Source: Boothiomyces macroporosus
Taxonomy: Eukaryota > Chytridiomycota > Chytridiomycetes > Rhizophydiales > Terramycetaceae
Assembly: GCA_027604185.1 (NCBI GenBank)
Contig: JADGKB010000055.1
Span: 1-64,000, forward strand
Direction of reading: 5' to 3'
DNA length: 64,000 bases
Below, piece by piece: positions 21,082 to 31,343 of this stretch (positions within the stretch are counted from its first letter, which is position 1; every line of letters starts with the position of its first letter). The translations under genes were made by a program, and so were the position numbers. Below the pieces are notes generated by a model that saw only the letters and a list, made by a program, of their open reading frames with translations, made no database searches and was not told the DNA's origin.

Positions 21082-21608
21082 ATGATTCGAATAATAAGAT
21101 CAATGTCGACCAAATTAAGGAATTCACAGATACCATATACAGATATACAGCTGAATATCGACAACAAGCTGACGACGACGACATTAAAAGAGGCTCTAAA
21201 GTCTCTACCTCCCCAGCATGAATTGCTGCTGGTGAACAAGCACGCCAGCCCTCCCATAGTCAAGCTGTGTAAGATTATAAAGGAAAAGGAAAAGAAGAGC
21301 AAGAATGTGCTCAAGGAAATGGAAATCAACAGCGGAATTGCTGAAAATGACTACAAGATTAAATTAAAGAAAGTTTCTTCATTCCTGGAAAAAGGTATGT
21401 AAAGCGGATTGAATTTCATTCCCAAAGCGCAGAACTAACGCTAGGAAACAGTTGCCAGTTCAAACTCATTCGGAAAGATCGTGCAGATTGCCAGGAGCTC
21501 ATACAGAAAATAGTAAAGGAGCTGGATGGCGTTGGGCGATTGGTGGGAAACGTCGTAATGTCTGGCCGCCAAATGGTCTTTACTTTATCCCCAAAGAAGA
21601 AGCCCTAA
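21082..21608 (+). CDS. Mitochondrial translation initiation factor IF-3
   Basis: Exons 21082-21394 and 21445-21608; 158 aa. A short basic presequence (MIRIIRSMSTK) precedes the IF-3 N domain (NSQIPYTDIQLNID, ELLLVNKHASPPIVKLCKII). The linker helix and start of the C domain end in KVSSFLEKG, and the second exon supplies NSCQFKLIRKDRA and the typical ending GRQMVFTLSPKKKP. IF-3 keeps ribosomal subunits apart and checks the start codon in mitochondria. The intron is 50 nt with CTAAC before CTAG, one of only three gaps longer than 23 nt found here. The intron itself happens to be open in another frame, so the splice rests on the IF-3 alignment. Confidence 0.8.
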
Positions 21609-21793
21609 TAAACTCTATTTGATTATGCAATTGCTTTAGTATTGAAATGCTGCTGCATGCGATCTAAGAGATGTCTATGCGCATTACGCATGAATCCATT
21701 TGATTTTTTAATTTCATTGAAACATCCCAGCATTCACACACGGCGCCACACCAAAAAATATAAGACTTGAATTGACTCACTCAAATTTTGTAA

Positions 21794-24378
21794 ATGCAAG
21801 GATTTAAAGATCCTCAAGAACCATGGAGAAAACTGAGACCTTCTCATTCGGTAGATACGCTAAACTGGCGAACAAAGTCTGCCCCTCTTCAGGTAATGCT
21901 TCTCCTAACGTAGTATGACGGAGTCTACATTCCTGCTGGTTGGACCGACAATGCAGCTCCTGTTGCTGGAGACTGGAAGCCCCCAGCTCATATTACGCAG
22001 TTGGCCAATGAATATGGCTCAACTTGGAACAATTGGGATGTTAATCCTCCTGCAAGCCCAGAATACACCAAAAAGCTGGTTAGAGACCCAGGATCTATTA
22101 GAACACCAGCAAATAACTGGAATTCAAGCAGCTCTCAAAAAGACTGGAATGTACAATCCAATCCGAACCAGCAATGGCAAAGAAAGGAATGGTCACCAGC
22201 AAATGACTGGAGTGCACCTTCCCCAGTTTCTCCGAGTGTGCAGCGAGATTGGAACAATCAATCACAAGCTCCTACTATTCAAAAGGATTGGAATACACCT
22301 CAATCACCATCACCACTTTCTCCTTCAAGTCAAAAAGATTGGCGATCATCAAACGAGAAGCGAAATTCATGGACTGTTCGCAAAGCCGATGATAAGGATT
22401 GGAAGCAACAATCTTGGAAAGAGAAAGATGCACCTTGGCAAAAGGAACAGGCCTATCAGGACACAGAAAGCAAGAGAGCAGCGGAATGGGTGAACAAGCA
22501 AAAGGAATTAACTCAAAAAGATGTTAAACCACAATTACCTAGACAAGGATTGCGAAGAGCGCAATCAGCGTTGACACTTAAACCAGATACCAAAAGACCA
22601 ACCTTTCCCCCTCCAAACCGTTTCTTGGCCCGCCAATTACCACTAGCCCCAAAGAGAGAATCAACTGCACCAAAGAAGAGCATTCCTAGCAATGGTGGTG
22701 AGCCAATTGGGATCTTTTTGTGGGGGTTCAGTGACAAGATCAAAGTAAAAGATTTGATGGAGGCATTTTCTACATATGGAGAGATGATTAACGGTAATAA
22801 TTTTCTAAAAAAGTCGGAATGGATGTAAAGAACGGAATCAAGTATGCGTTCATCGATTACGAGCTGCCATCGAATGTCAACCAGGCATTTCAAAGTAGAT
22901 CAAAAGTAACCCTAGGTATTCCAGAAAAGAATTGGTTTGGAATGACTAGTCCTTTGCAAGTCAGGTTGCGTTACGACAAAACAAATCTGCCTTCATTCGA
23001 CACACCTGAACGAAGAAATTCTTTTGACTCTACTTCCTCCGAGGCTCTAGATTATAAATCCATCCATATTTCCAATGTTCCTCATAACATCAACAAGGTA
23101 AATAGTTTTTAATCGGAGCCTGAAATCGAACAAGTAATGTCGCCAATTGGCCAAATACTGAGAATCAAGATTTATCAACGCTCAGTGGAGAAAAAGTCCT
23201 CTGTATTTGTCGCATTTAAAACTATTGCCCAAGCAAAGCATGCTTGCCAATATCTCAACGAACATAACCTTATATTTAAAGAAATGAAAGAACCTCTACA
23301 AGTAGAATATCCTACACAAGACATTACTCATAGACCGCCTGCATTTGCCACTACACAACAAGCATCAACACTATCAAAAAAAGCACGGAAACAACTTGCA
23401 GCAGAAAACTGCATTGTTTATGTACGTAGCTTAGAGCCACTTATCCCAAACATTTTACAGGAAGGCATGGGCATTCATGGCAACTGTTCAGTATTTATTA
23501 CCAAGACAGATTCGCCAAGCACTGCATTCGTGAAATTCGACACTCCACAAGCCTGCGCTGCTGCATTAGCCGAAAAGACTATGGGTGCTGCTTTACCAAG
23601 ACACAAAAGAGTCGACATTCCGGGTACAGATTACAGCGATGAATTATTGTACAAATATTTTGAGAACATTGCTGAAGTTAAACAAATTACTCGCGAAAAT
23701 ACTTTGGCCACCAACATCACCACAATTGAATTCCTCACCGCTCTTGGAGCAGCTAAGGCTATTGTCAAGTTGCGATCAGTTGGAATTGACAATCAAATTG
23801 TTTTCGCAGATTACACACCAAGTGTTAAAGTTGAAGAAGCAGGATTATCTGAAATCTTGGATGATTTCCTAAAACAAAGTCCTGACGAGCAAGAAACTAT
23901 CAAAGTTGAAACTACCATGGTTTCCACTGCTGACGAAGTAAAGAGTGTCGGAGACACTTGTGCGTCTGTCGATGACCCCAAGCTACAAGAATCTGCAAAG
24001 GAATCGGGATTGAATCCTACCGACCCACCAAATGAAGAAATCTCACTTGGAGAATTGGAAGCTGAAAATATTACTCTTCAGGATTTGGCTGGTGAAAACC
24101 TACAAACCGCTGAAATTTCTCTTGAAGAGCTACAAGCAGTTCCAAACGTTGTTGAAAAGATCTCACTTGAGGATTTGGAAGAAGAGCAAGTTTCGCTCAA
24201 TGACTTGGCCAAAGAAGGATTGAAGAACTTGCACGTTGAACCTATTACGCTATCTGAATTAGATATCGAACCATCTAAAAACTATTCATCCCCAAAAATA
24301 TTGGAAGAAACTCCACTCAGTCCGCTAGATGAAGTTGATGAAGGATTAATCTCTCTCAAAGACCTTGAAAATCACTAG
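21794..24378 (+). CDS. RRM RNA-binding protein with N-terminal Trp repeats and acidic C-terminal repeats
   Basis: Exons 21794-21892, 21914-22793, 22814-23097 and 23119-24378; introns of 21, 20 and 21 nt; 840 aa. The N-terminal ~330 residues are disordered and carry a repeated [KR]DW(N/K/R) motif (QKDWNVQ, QRDWNNQ, QKDWNTP, QKDWRSS). RRM-type folds follow: IGIFLWGFSDKIKVKDL with KYAFIDYE as RNP1-like, then IHISNVPHNINK with SSVFVAFKTIAQAKHA, then IVYVRSLEP with STAFVKFDTP. The last ~130 residues hold a degenerate ISLxELExE / ITLxDLA repeat. It resembles fungal RNA-binding regulators with several RRMs, but no orthologue is clear. Introns 2 and 3 fall inside RRM units and are needed to complete them. 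Confidence 0.75.
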
Positions 24379-24397
24379 CAGTTGCAATATAAACAAT

Positions 24398-25063
24398 TTA
24401 TTTTATCCGTTTAAAGACTTTAACCGCAAAAAAGGTAAAAATACAATGAGACAACCAATACCTCCAATTCCAGATCAGCCTATTCAAGATCCTCGTTTCT
24501 ATTGAGCCAATCAACGCTTTCAAGTCTTTGATTTCGGATTGCAATTCCAACACCTTATCTTCAACAAGAACCCCATCATCGCTCGGCGGGGTTTCAATTA
24601 TCTCTTGTTTTTTCATCTCTGGGCTGCTCTCTAAAGATACTACATTGCCACCTGTTAATCTCAACTCCAATATCGCTTCATCCAGCCCAGTGAAAAAGCT
24701 ATTCGCAATTTCCAACTCGTCTTTAGACTTGCAGCTGCTTTTATATTCCTCAATCTGAGCGGTAGTAGTTTGATTGAACGCTTGGAGTATCTCGATCGTT
24801 GTTTTGATATAACCTTCTTTTGCTCCTTGCTTGCTTAGATTTCCAAGGTTCTTCCATGCATCCCACTTGTATTTGGCTACTGAATCCCACCATTTTGGTT
24901 GCGGATTATCGTTTGGTCCTTTAACAGCTTGTTTGAAATAGGCGTACAGGGAAAGCTTCTGGGTGTTTGAAATTAACGGGAATTCTTTTGGAAGCGATTT
25001 CAATGAGGATAGCATGGACATTGATTTACAGGCACTGTCGAATCTTGCATCAATTGAAGACAT
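24398..25063 (-). CDS. Acyl-CoA-binding protein with C-terminal membrane anchor (ACBD5/Atg37-like)
   Basis: 221 aa, no intron. Residues 1-~95 form an acyl-CoA-binding domain: FDSACKSMSML, LSLYAYFKQAVKGPN (Tyr and Lys binding residues), KYKWDAWKNLGNLSK and AKEGYI. A coiled coil (DKVLELQSEIKDLKALIGSIETRIL) comes next. A C-terminal hydrophobic stretch (YWLSHCIFTFFAVKVF) is flanked by basic residues, as in a tail anchor. The layout matches ACBD5 and yeast Atg37, which sit in the peroxisome membrane, bind very-long-chain acyl-CoA and act in pexophagy and contact with the ER. Localisation is inference. Confidence 0.8.
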   Translation of the reverse strand: MSSIDARFDSACKSMSMLSSLKSLPKEFPLISNTQKLSLYAYFKQAVKGPNDNPQPKWWDSVAKYKWDAWKNLGNLSKQGAKEGYIKTTIEILQAFNQTTTAQIEEYKSSCKSKDELEIANSFFTGLDEAILELRLTGGNVVSLESSPEMKKQEIIETPPSDDGVLVEDKVLELQSEIKDLKALIGSIETRILNRLIWNWRYWLSHCIFTFFAVKVFKRIK

Positions 25064-25129
25064 TTGGAAAAGTAATTTTCACATGGTTCAAAGGTCACCT
25101 CGCTCACATCTCCAAAAAACTGATTTTGA

Positions 25130-25642
25130 TTAAGCTTTATTTAATTTCCATGACCACACTACTCTAGAATAGTCCGGAGCGAGTGATTTATCAGCTGCGA
25201 CTAGTTCGATTTCTACCAATGTTACTTGCGCGCATCCAACTTTACATTTACCCTTCAAAATCAAAAATCCAACAGGTGGTTTCTTTATCCCCGCTACTCC
25301 CAATTGCGCTTCTTCCTGCGGTTTCAATTTTTCGTACACTGGGAGTAACACTCTGGCGGAAGTCGGATAAATTCCCAATCCGCCAGTTTCTTTGTATTCA
25401 TTATGATCTGTTCCTAGCGAAAAGGAACCAGCTACTTCAAGTCCAGGAAACTTTTTATTGAAAATTGGGATGCATTGATTAATCAGAAATGTAGCTGCCA
25501 AAGGAATTCCGTTGAATGTTGGCGATGCTTCCAGTGGCTTTCTAGTAGATATAAATACTCCTGTGCATATCCCCGCAAAGATTGGAAATCGCTGAATATG
25601 CAATGTTCGTAGTATTCTAAGTGGAAATGTGAATCGTCTCAT
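25130..25642 (-). CDS. Hypothetical protein, possibly mitochondrial
   Basis: 170 aa, no intron. The start (MRRFTFPLRILRTLHIQRF) is basic and amphipathic like a mitochondrial targeting sequence, followed by one hydrophobic segment (FPIFAGICTGVFI). The rest looks like a compact alpha/beta domain ending VTLVEIELVAADKSLAPDYSRVVWSW. That size and topology recall small inner-membrane assembly or import factors such as Coa1 or Tim21, but no diagnostic motif was found and I do not assign it. Confidence 0.6.
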   Translation of the reverse strand: MRRFTFPLRILRTLHIQRFPIFAGICTGVFISTRKPLEASPTFNGIPLAATFLINQCIPIFNKKFPGLEVAGSFSLGTDHNEYKETGGLGIYPTSARVLLPVYEKLKPQEEAQLGVAGIKKPPVGFLILKGKCKVGCAQVTLVEIELVAADKSLAPDYSRVVWSWKLNKA

Positions 25643-25692
25643 AAATAATTTTTTTCAAAAACAATTTGGTGTGACAAGAATATATGAGCAAA

Positions 25693-25761
25693 AATATATT
25701 TAAAAGTTAAACACCTCCTTTGGCACCGCCGCATTCTGGCTTGGAGAAGTTGGCAGCACCG
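25693..25761 (-). repeat. Inverted dispersed duplicate of 1-69
   Basis: Second copy of the 69-base match described at 1-69: the last 17 codons, the stop and 14 bases of 3' flank of the secreted-protein gene. Confidence 0.85.
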
Positions 25762-26696
25762 CATGACGCTGGAGAGACGGCTTTCTTTACAAATTTGAGC
25801 GAGCCAGAAGAGAAATCAGGAGCAGTTCCATCGCGGCAGGTTTGGATTCCCTTCAATGCGTCTGGGGCACGGCAGAGCACACCATCAGAGCAACCAGTGC
25901 AGCAGAGTTCGTCCTTGTCAGATTTGGAAGTGGTGTTCTGAGTGCCCTTGCATCTCTTGTCAAAGAGAGCAAACTGAGGTCCGCCTTGGGGAGAGGTTGA
26001 AGTCTTTGCGTCTTTGCATTGGGGAGAGACAGCAAACGATGAACCAGCTGGGCACTGGCCAGAGTTTTGGACAGCAGCTAATTGCTGATTGTTTGAAGCT
26101 GCACCAGGCGTTGCTTGACAATCAACAGTAACAATTTGAGTAACAGTCACCACTGCACCATTAGAGCCGGAAGATTGCGCGTTGCCATTGGATTGTGCAT
26201 TATTGTTGTTTTGGTTGTTGTTGGTCTGAGTGTTGCTTCCAGCATTTGAGTTTCCAGCATTTACATTTTGAGGAGCAGCTGGGGTTTGTCCTTTAGCAAA
26301 GGCAGCAAAGTCTGTTTTCAACCCCCAGACTGCGTTCCAGACATCAGCAGCAACACCTCTGACTGCATCTCCGTTCTTTCCGCCAGCAGCAGCGAACGCA
26401 GCAGCAAAGTCAGATGTTGCCTTTCCTCTACACAGCTGTACGACATCAGCAGAAGCTTTACATTTGTCATTGACACGGTCACACAAGAACTTTGCAATAA
26501 TGTTTCCATTCAAGGCAGTTGATTGGCCGCTAAAGGTATTTTCGTTGAGTGGTTTGAACCTAAACTCTTGTGCGTTTGCAGATCCTTGGAAACCAGTACC
26601 AAAGTTCATCGTTGGAGATTCAGTACATTGGTTGAGGTCAATTCCGTTGATGACAGCAGCTTGGGATAATGCAGCAAGAATAATGGCAGAGTACAT
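25707..26696 (-). CDS. Secreted Cys-rich conserved fungal protein of unknown function
   Basis: 329 aa, no intron. A signal peptide (MYSAIILAALSQAAVING) leads to a ~110-residue N-terminal domain. In it MNFGTGFQG, ENTFSGQSTALNGNIIAKFLCDRV, CKASADVVQLC and AADVWNAVWG follow the pattern of a secreted family frequent in Mucoromycota and Basidiomycota (as I recall it, typically FNHGSALNI...FVCQRL). Then come an Asn/Gln/Ser-rich low-complexity linker (~140-185) and a second Cys-rich domain ending CGAANFSKPECGGAKGGV. No enzymatic motif is seen. The tail of a paralogue lies at 1-55. A TATAAATA box lies 42 nt before the ATG. Confidence 0.75.
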   Translation of the reverse strand: MYSAIILAALSQAAVINGIDLNQCTESPTMNFGTGFQGSANAQEFRFKPLNENTFSGQSTALNGNIIAKFLCDRVNDKCKASADVVQLCRGKATSDFAAAFAAAGGKNGDAVRGVAADVWNAVWGLKTDFAAFAKGQTPAAPQNVNAGNSNAGSNTQTNNNQNNNNAQSNGNAQSSGSNGAVVTVTQIVTVDCQATPGAASNNQQLAAVQNSGQCPAGSSFAVSPQCKDAKTSTSPQGGPQFALFDKRCKGTQNTTSKSDKDELCCTGCSDGVLCRAPDALKGIQTCRDGTAPDFSSGSLKFVKKAVSPASCGAANFSKPECGGAKGGV

Positions 26697-27067
26697 AATT
26701 TACAGATATATCTCTACAGCTCAATCTCTCTATTTATAGAGGCAGTCCCGATCTGATAGATACCACACTAATCTTGTAAGAAATGAGCCAAGAAAATGGA
26801 TTCATTTTGCAGTTTCTAAATTCCTCTGACACAAGCACAGCTCCTGCACTGAAACCCAGAATATTATCCAAGCAAACAATGTATTTACTTGTATTCAAAT
26901 TTGTTTTTATTTTGTTGGTATTCACTTTTTTCTTGTGACGTCAACCAGTTCAAGCCTAATGAACCTGATGAATCTCGGGTACTAAAAAAGGCTTTTTTGA
27001 TTAAGCAAATAAGCCAATTCCGCTAATAGCGGTCAATATGAAACTATTGCGGATCGCAAATACCGTT
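26697..27067. other. Intergenic; promoter of the secreted-protein gene
   Basis: 371 bases between the secreted-protein ATG and the HTD2 stop, both minus strand. A 63-codon minus-strand frame here overlaps the TATA box and has no credible features. Confidence 0.5.
26731..26738 (-). promoter_or_regulatory. TATA box of the secreted-protein gene
   Basis: TATAAATA on the minus strand, first base 42 nt before the ATG at 26696. Confidence 0.55.
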
Positions 27068-27975
27068 TTATTCTTTATGAACAGTGACAGTCCCTTTGAT
27101 AACTACAGAGTCTTGATCGTTGGTAGCCCACATTAAACAGCCATCTTCAGTATGCTTTCCATGAATGTGAAGATTTTGGTTGACAAATACAGGGGCCGTG
27201 CACGTATATTCGAATGTCTTTATATCATCTGACGTTAACGAGAATTACTGTTTGAATGTCTGCCAAAGCAATCAATCAATAATGTTAGTGAAAATGGCCC
27301 ATGAACAAGTGTAGAAGGGTATCCTTCAAAATTGGCATAGTCTTTATCGTAATGAATCATATGAGAGTTGAATGTGAGAGCAGAAAATCTGAATAATGAA
27401 ATTGGAGTCGGCTTCACAGTTTCAGTAAAGTCTGGAGAAAGTCCGCCTATTGTTATGATAGATATACGTTTGACAATCCTACTACCAGATACCGGCTTCT
27501 CTAGGTAAACCAATGTCCTGTTTTCTACCATTGAGAGCCCATTTTCATTCGTGACCTCCTTTACCATTTGAGTAAACACTGATCCGCCCCTTGATCCTTC
27601 CTTGAAATCAATCGACGCTAATCGAGTATTCATTTCTACAGTTTGCCCAATCCGCAACTTGTTTTTTGTAAATTCCAACCTTCCTCCTCCCCACATTCTC
27701 TTTGTGAATGGTTCTGGTGGGCACCAGTTATTATCGTATCCATCTGATGCAAGTAAAGGCTCTGGTATCCGCGACGGGAATAGCGCAAGATGTCGACATG
27801 GTTTTATCGGCTCTCCAATATTTTGCAGTGGGAATTCAGGTATCTTCAACTTTGATCCTAAACTTGCTGGATGCACAGTCAAGTCAAACAATTGAATGTT
27901 GGAAGGATGGATAGTGTCTATCTCTCGTATGATATTCTTGATTGCATGATCTTTCCATTTTTGAAGCTGCAACAT
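27068..27975 (-). CDS. HTD2: Type-2 3-hydroxyacyl-thioester dehydratase (HTD2), mitochondrial FAS II
   Basis: Exons 27975-27249 and 27228-27068 (20-nt intron); 295 aa. The frame is open another 40 codons upstream but has no ATG there, so I start at MLQLQKWKD. Conserved HTD2 features include RHLALFPSRIPEPLLASDGYD, WCPPEPFTKRMWGGGRLEF, NSHMIHYDKDYA and EGYPSTLVHGP; the last two hold the hot-dog dehydratase residues. The enzyme dehydrates 3-hydroxyacyl-ACP in mitochondrial fatty-acid synthesis, which supplies octanoyl-ACP for lipoate. That links it to the lipoyl-dependent pyruvate dehydrogenase whose E1 beta gene also lies in this window. Splicing adds a 53-residue C-terminus. Confidence 0.82.
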
Positions 27976-28420
27976 CTTTTTTGTGGGAAAACGGACGACG
28001 GACAGCCGCCAGGTTGGTGTAATAAGATCAGAAACTGAGCCATTTATTTCGCCAGAGAGTATAAATTTAAAAAGCTCGCTTTTATATTTTCCCACTGCAC
28101 ACTGATATTCTCAAAATAAGACTCGCGGATTCCTTATTTTATGTGGTACGGCGGTATTCTGAATTGGGTTCCTTTCCTGAATGGGCTTGAAAATTGTCAA
28201 GGAGAAATTTTCGAAATGTTTCGCACTCATCCTTTCGATCTCCATGAAAGCGAATTAAAGTAATAATATTTATTTCGCCTTTAATTTCCGGTGAGAACCA
28301 TGTGGACAGCATGCTGAGTAGCGTATGCAGCCTTAAATCTAGCAATCACAGCCAGAGGACGGTCGATGTGGCACCCTGATCCCTTTTAAGAATAATTTTG
28401 AAAAATTTGAAACAGACTCT

Positions 28421-29250
28421 ATGAATATAATATTACTTCTGATAGGGTCAGTCTTTTCAGCAGGAAATAATCCAACTCAGGCGGCTCCAATAACTGCTGC
28501 ACCACCGGTTACCAACCCTCCCTCCAACCCAACAACTGTCCCAGTCAACCCAACTAACCCTCCATCAAATCCTACCACAAACAATAATAACAACCCTGTA
28601 ACTACACTAGCTCCAATTGTTGTAACTTCTATGGCAATAGTTCCAACCATTATTGACGGAAAAACAACTTATGTTGACATCACCTATTCTTACACAATTA
28701 TTCCTACCGCTACTGGAAACGCAACTGCTTCAGACAATTCATCAGCAGGCGGAATTTCCGAAAGAACAAAAGTATTACTAATTGTATTCGGAGTAGTCTT
28801 TGTAATCTTGGTAATTGGAATTTTCCTGTTTAGAACCTATGGCGTTAGAGTAAATCTCATTAATGATAGTCTTCCGATGCATTTAAAAATAGGCTCAAGG
28901 GCGATTACGATGATCATTCAAGTAGATCAGCAGAAAATGTCACTGGTGGACCTGCAAGGCCGATTTACAATTCAAGCAATAATAGCGGGAATAGACAGTA
29001 CATAACAGAATCCGTTACTGGGCCGGCTAGGCCAAGAGGCTCCCCTTACCAAGATTCCGGAGTGAATGTGTACCGTTTAAATAATCAAACTGAACCGACG
29101 TTACCGGATATTAACAATATGCCATATTACTCTCCACAGCATTCTCCAAATAGGCAGTATCATGTAATCAATTTTTAATTTTAGAATGATCCCTATGGTA
29201 ACTACTATGAGGAGCAGCAGTATCGACAAAGCAATTCCGGCAATAGATGA
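28421..29250 (+). CDS. Mucin-like single-pass membrane protein
   Basis: Exons 28421-28849, 28870-29163 and 29185-29250 (introns 20 and 21 nt); 262 aa. A very short signal peptide (MNIILLLIGSVFSAG) precedes a ~100-residue Pro/Thr/Asn-rich ectodomain with NPPSNPTT repeats. A membrane helix (VLLIVFGVVFVILVIGIFLF) comes next. The ~115-residue cytosolic tail has two copies of TGGPARP/TGPARP and many Asn/Tyr/Gln residues (PYGNYYEEQQYRQ). Without splicing the frame stops inside the tail. Its layout parallels the mucin-like gene at 19508-20440 (rod ectodomain, one helix, disordered tail), but sequence similarity is only compositional. Function unknown. Confidence 0.7.
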
Positions 29251-29283
29251 GTTAATTATATATATAATTGAAAATAAATGATT

Positions 29284-31176
29284 TTATTTCAACTGTGCTA
29301 CCCAGTTCTTGTAAACAGAGCAAGCACCCGATAGACCTTTTGGATCAGTTGCACTGTCAGAGATAACTAGATCACCATGTACCAATCTAACTCTCATCTT
29401 CAAATCAACAGTTTCACCAGCTTTGAATTTAGGACCAGCTTTAATTGCCTTTTCATATTCAATCTTTTCAAGTTTGATATGCCCTTCGACATCTTCTTGA
29501 AGAACTTGAATCCAAGCATCACCAGAAAGCGGTTTCTTTGTCAACCCTTGTACAAGGTCCAAAAAGTTTTCGCTGTTACCAGACTTCCAATAGTATTCAG
29601 TCAAGTCTTTGCCGACCTTTGGATTGTCTACAATTTCACCATAAGTCTTTAAAAAGTGTTCTCTAGTTTGGTGAACAGACATTTCTGCCAATACATAACC
29701 ATGATAGTAGGCAGAAGATTCGTCAGACAAAATGTGCGGGACTGACAATAGAGGTCTTGGAGACAAACCGCCTTGAATTTGCATTTCAACTTCATCTGCA
29801 ATTCTCATGACATTTTCAGGAGTTACTTGATCTTCAGGCAATTCATACAGCTTTCTTTCAAAGAATGGAACAGCCAACATGGAACGAAGTTGGAATACTT
29901 CGTATTCATTTTGGTCTCTCTTCTTTTTTTCAATCAATTCCCATGGAATTACTTTTCCATCTCTAGAGTATGCATATCTGGCCATCCAAGCAGCATCGCC
30001 AACTAAAGAGTCGAGGAACATACTTTGGTTCTCAGCATAGGCAACAGAAGTTGGTGCTCTTTCTTGAGAATACAATGGAGAGTCTTGAACTACGTTTGCA
30101 AAGTGAGCAGCATGACCACCTTTTCATTAATACAGAAATACCTTCGTGCATCAAAGTTACCAATGCAGTGTATCCTGAACCAACTGCAGAAGGAGTAGCG
30201 AGAGAGGTAAAGTTAGTTTGGGATGGCACCCAACCTTCAGGAGATTGCCAAGCAGGTTGTGGCCAGTGGCAGAATCCGTTAGAGTACTTTCCTTGACGAT
30301 CACATAAATCCAAGTTCATGGTTGCATTAGCATAAGTAATTCCTAATGCTGCAAATGATCTAGCCCAAGCATCTACAGCATTTTCGAATGGGAAGTATGG
30401 ATCCAATTGTTTGGTAATATCACCAGCCATGGAATAATTCATGTTATAAGGCTCCAAAGCTTGCTTTCCTTTTCTTTCAGCCTAACATTAGCATTAATTA
30501 CAAGCAAGTTTCTAGCTTTTTCCAAAATTGGTCTTGATTTAAGCTCCAAGTCATCCAAAATCTTGAATAATGCCTTTTTGTTGAACCCTTCTGCATTGAG
30601 AACTTTCATATCGTAGAAGCATTCATAACCGCAGCTCTTGGCGAATCTGTTGCGCAACTTTATGATTTCACAAAACTTTTCAACAACAAAAGGACCGATG
30701 GAGCGCATACCAGCATAAGCGGCTTTTCTTTCTTCTTCTTCGTCACTGGTAGACATTACTGTGCGCAATAAAACTGAAGAAGCCAAATGGAATTCTCCCT
30801 TGTAAGTATAACCCAGCTTCAAGTTGTTTCTGGCATGCTCCAATTCTGCTTCCATTTTGTCAATTTGTTTCTTCATTTCTACCGCTTTTGGATCTTGAAT
30901 AATGTAGCACTTGAATACACGTTCAAAAGTCTTTAGCGATCGTCTTTCTTTTGGGGAAAGATCTTGCTTCAAGAATTCCTGAACTTTTTCCAATAATTTC
31001 GCATCACCCAAGAATTCATCCAGCTCTCCTTTGGTTCTAGATAATTCAGAAATTGAGTTTCCTTGCAAGTTCATCTTTGTAGCCCAAAAGTTATCTTCGT
31101 AAGCCTTGTGAACCAGCTCGTATTTTCTGTTGAATTTTTCAATAAATTCTGATGGTGAAGTGATTGTTGCCAACAT
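29284..31176 (-). CDS. M3-type zinc oligopeptidase
   Basis: Exons 31176-30502, 30481-30142 and 30119-29284 (introns 20 and 22 nt); 616 aa. The zinc motif HEGGHAAH is assembled across the second intron (HEG then GHAAH), which strongly supports splicing there. Flanking NVVQDSPLYSQERAPTSVAY and AENQSMFLDSLVGD fit the M3/oligoendopeptidase-F group, where a second Glu ~25 residues downstream completes the zinc site. Upstream ALEPYNMNYSMAGD also fits. No signal peptide is seen. The enzyme likely cleaves short peptides in the cytosol or mitochondria. The exact subfamily is uncertain. Confidence 0.78.
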
Positions 31177-31343
31177 GCGTTTTCGTAAGAGATTGAAAAT
31201 TATTTTTTTGAGAAAAGTTTTGGCACTTTAAATGCAAAATGACGCATATCGTGTGACCTACTAGATTTGGGTTCTGGGAAAGCTTGTGATTTGATTTGCA
31301 TAATTTCACCTTTAGCGAATCAAAAGTCTCCAAATACAACGTT

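Noticed and set aside
28000..28095. N-terminal extension of HTD2 from a GTG codon
   Set aside because: No ATG in the extension; it overlaps a TATAAAAG sequence on the same strand and does not resemble HTD2.
28139..28312. Possible 57-aa minus-strand small gene (MLSTWFSPEIKGEINIITL...)
   Set aside because: Codon pattern is not implausible, but no family, no upstream exon and no promoter could be found; kept only as a note.
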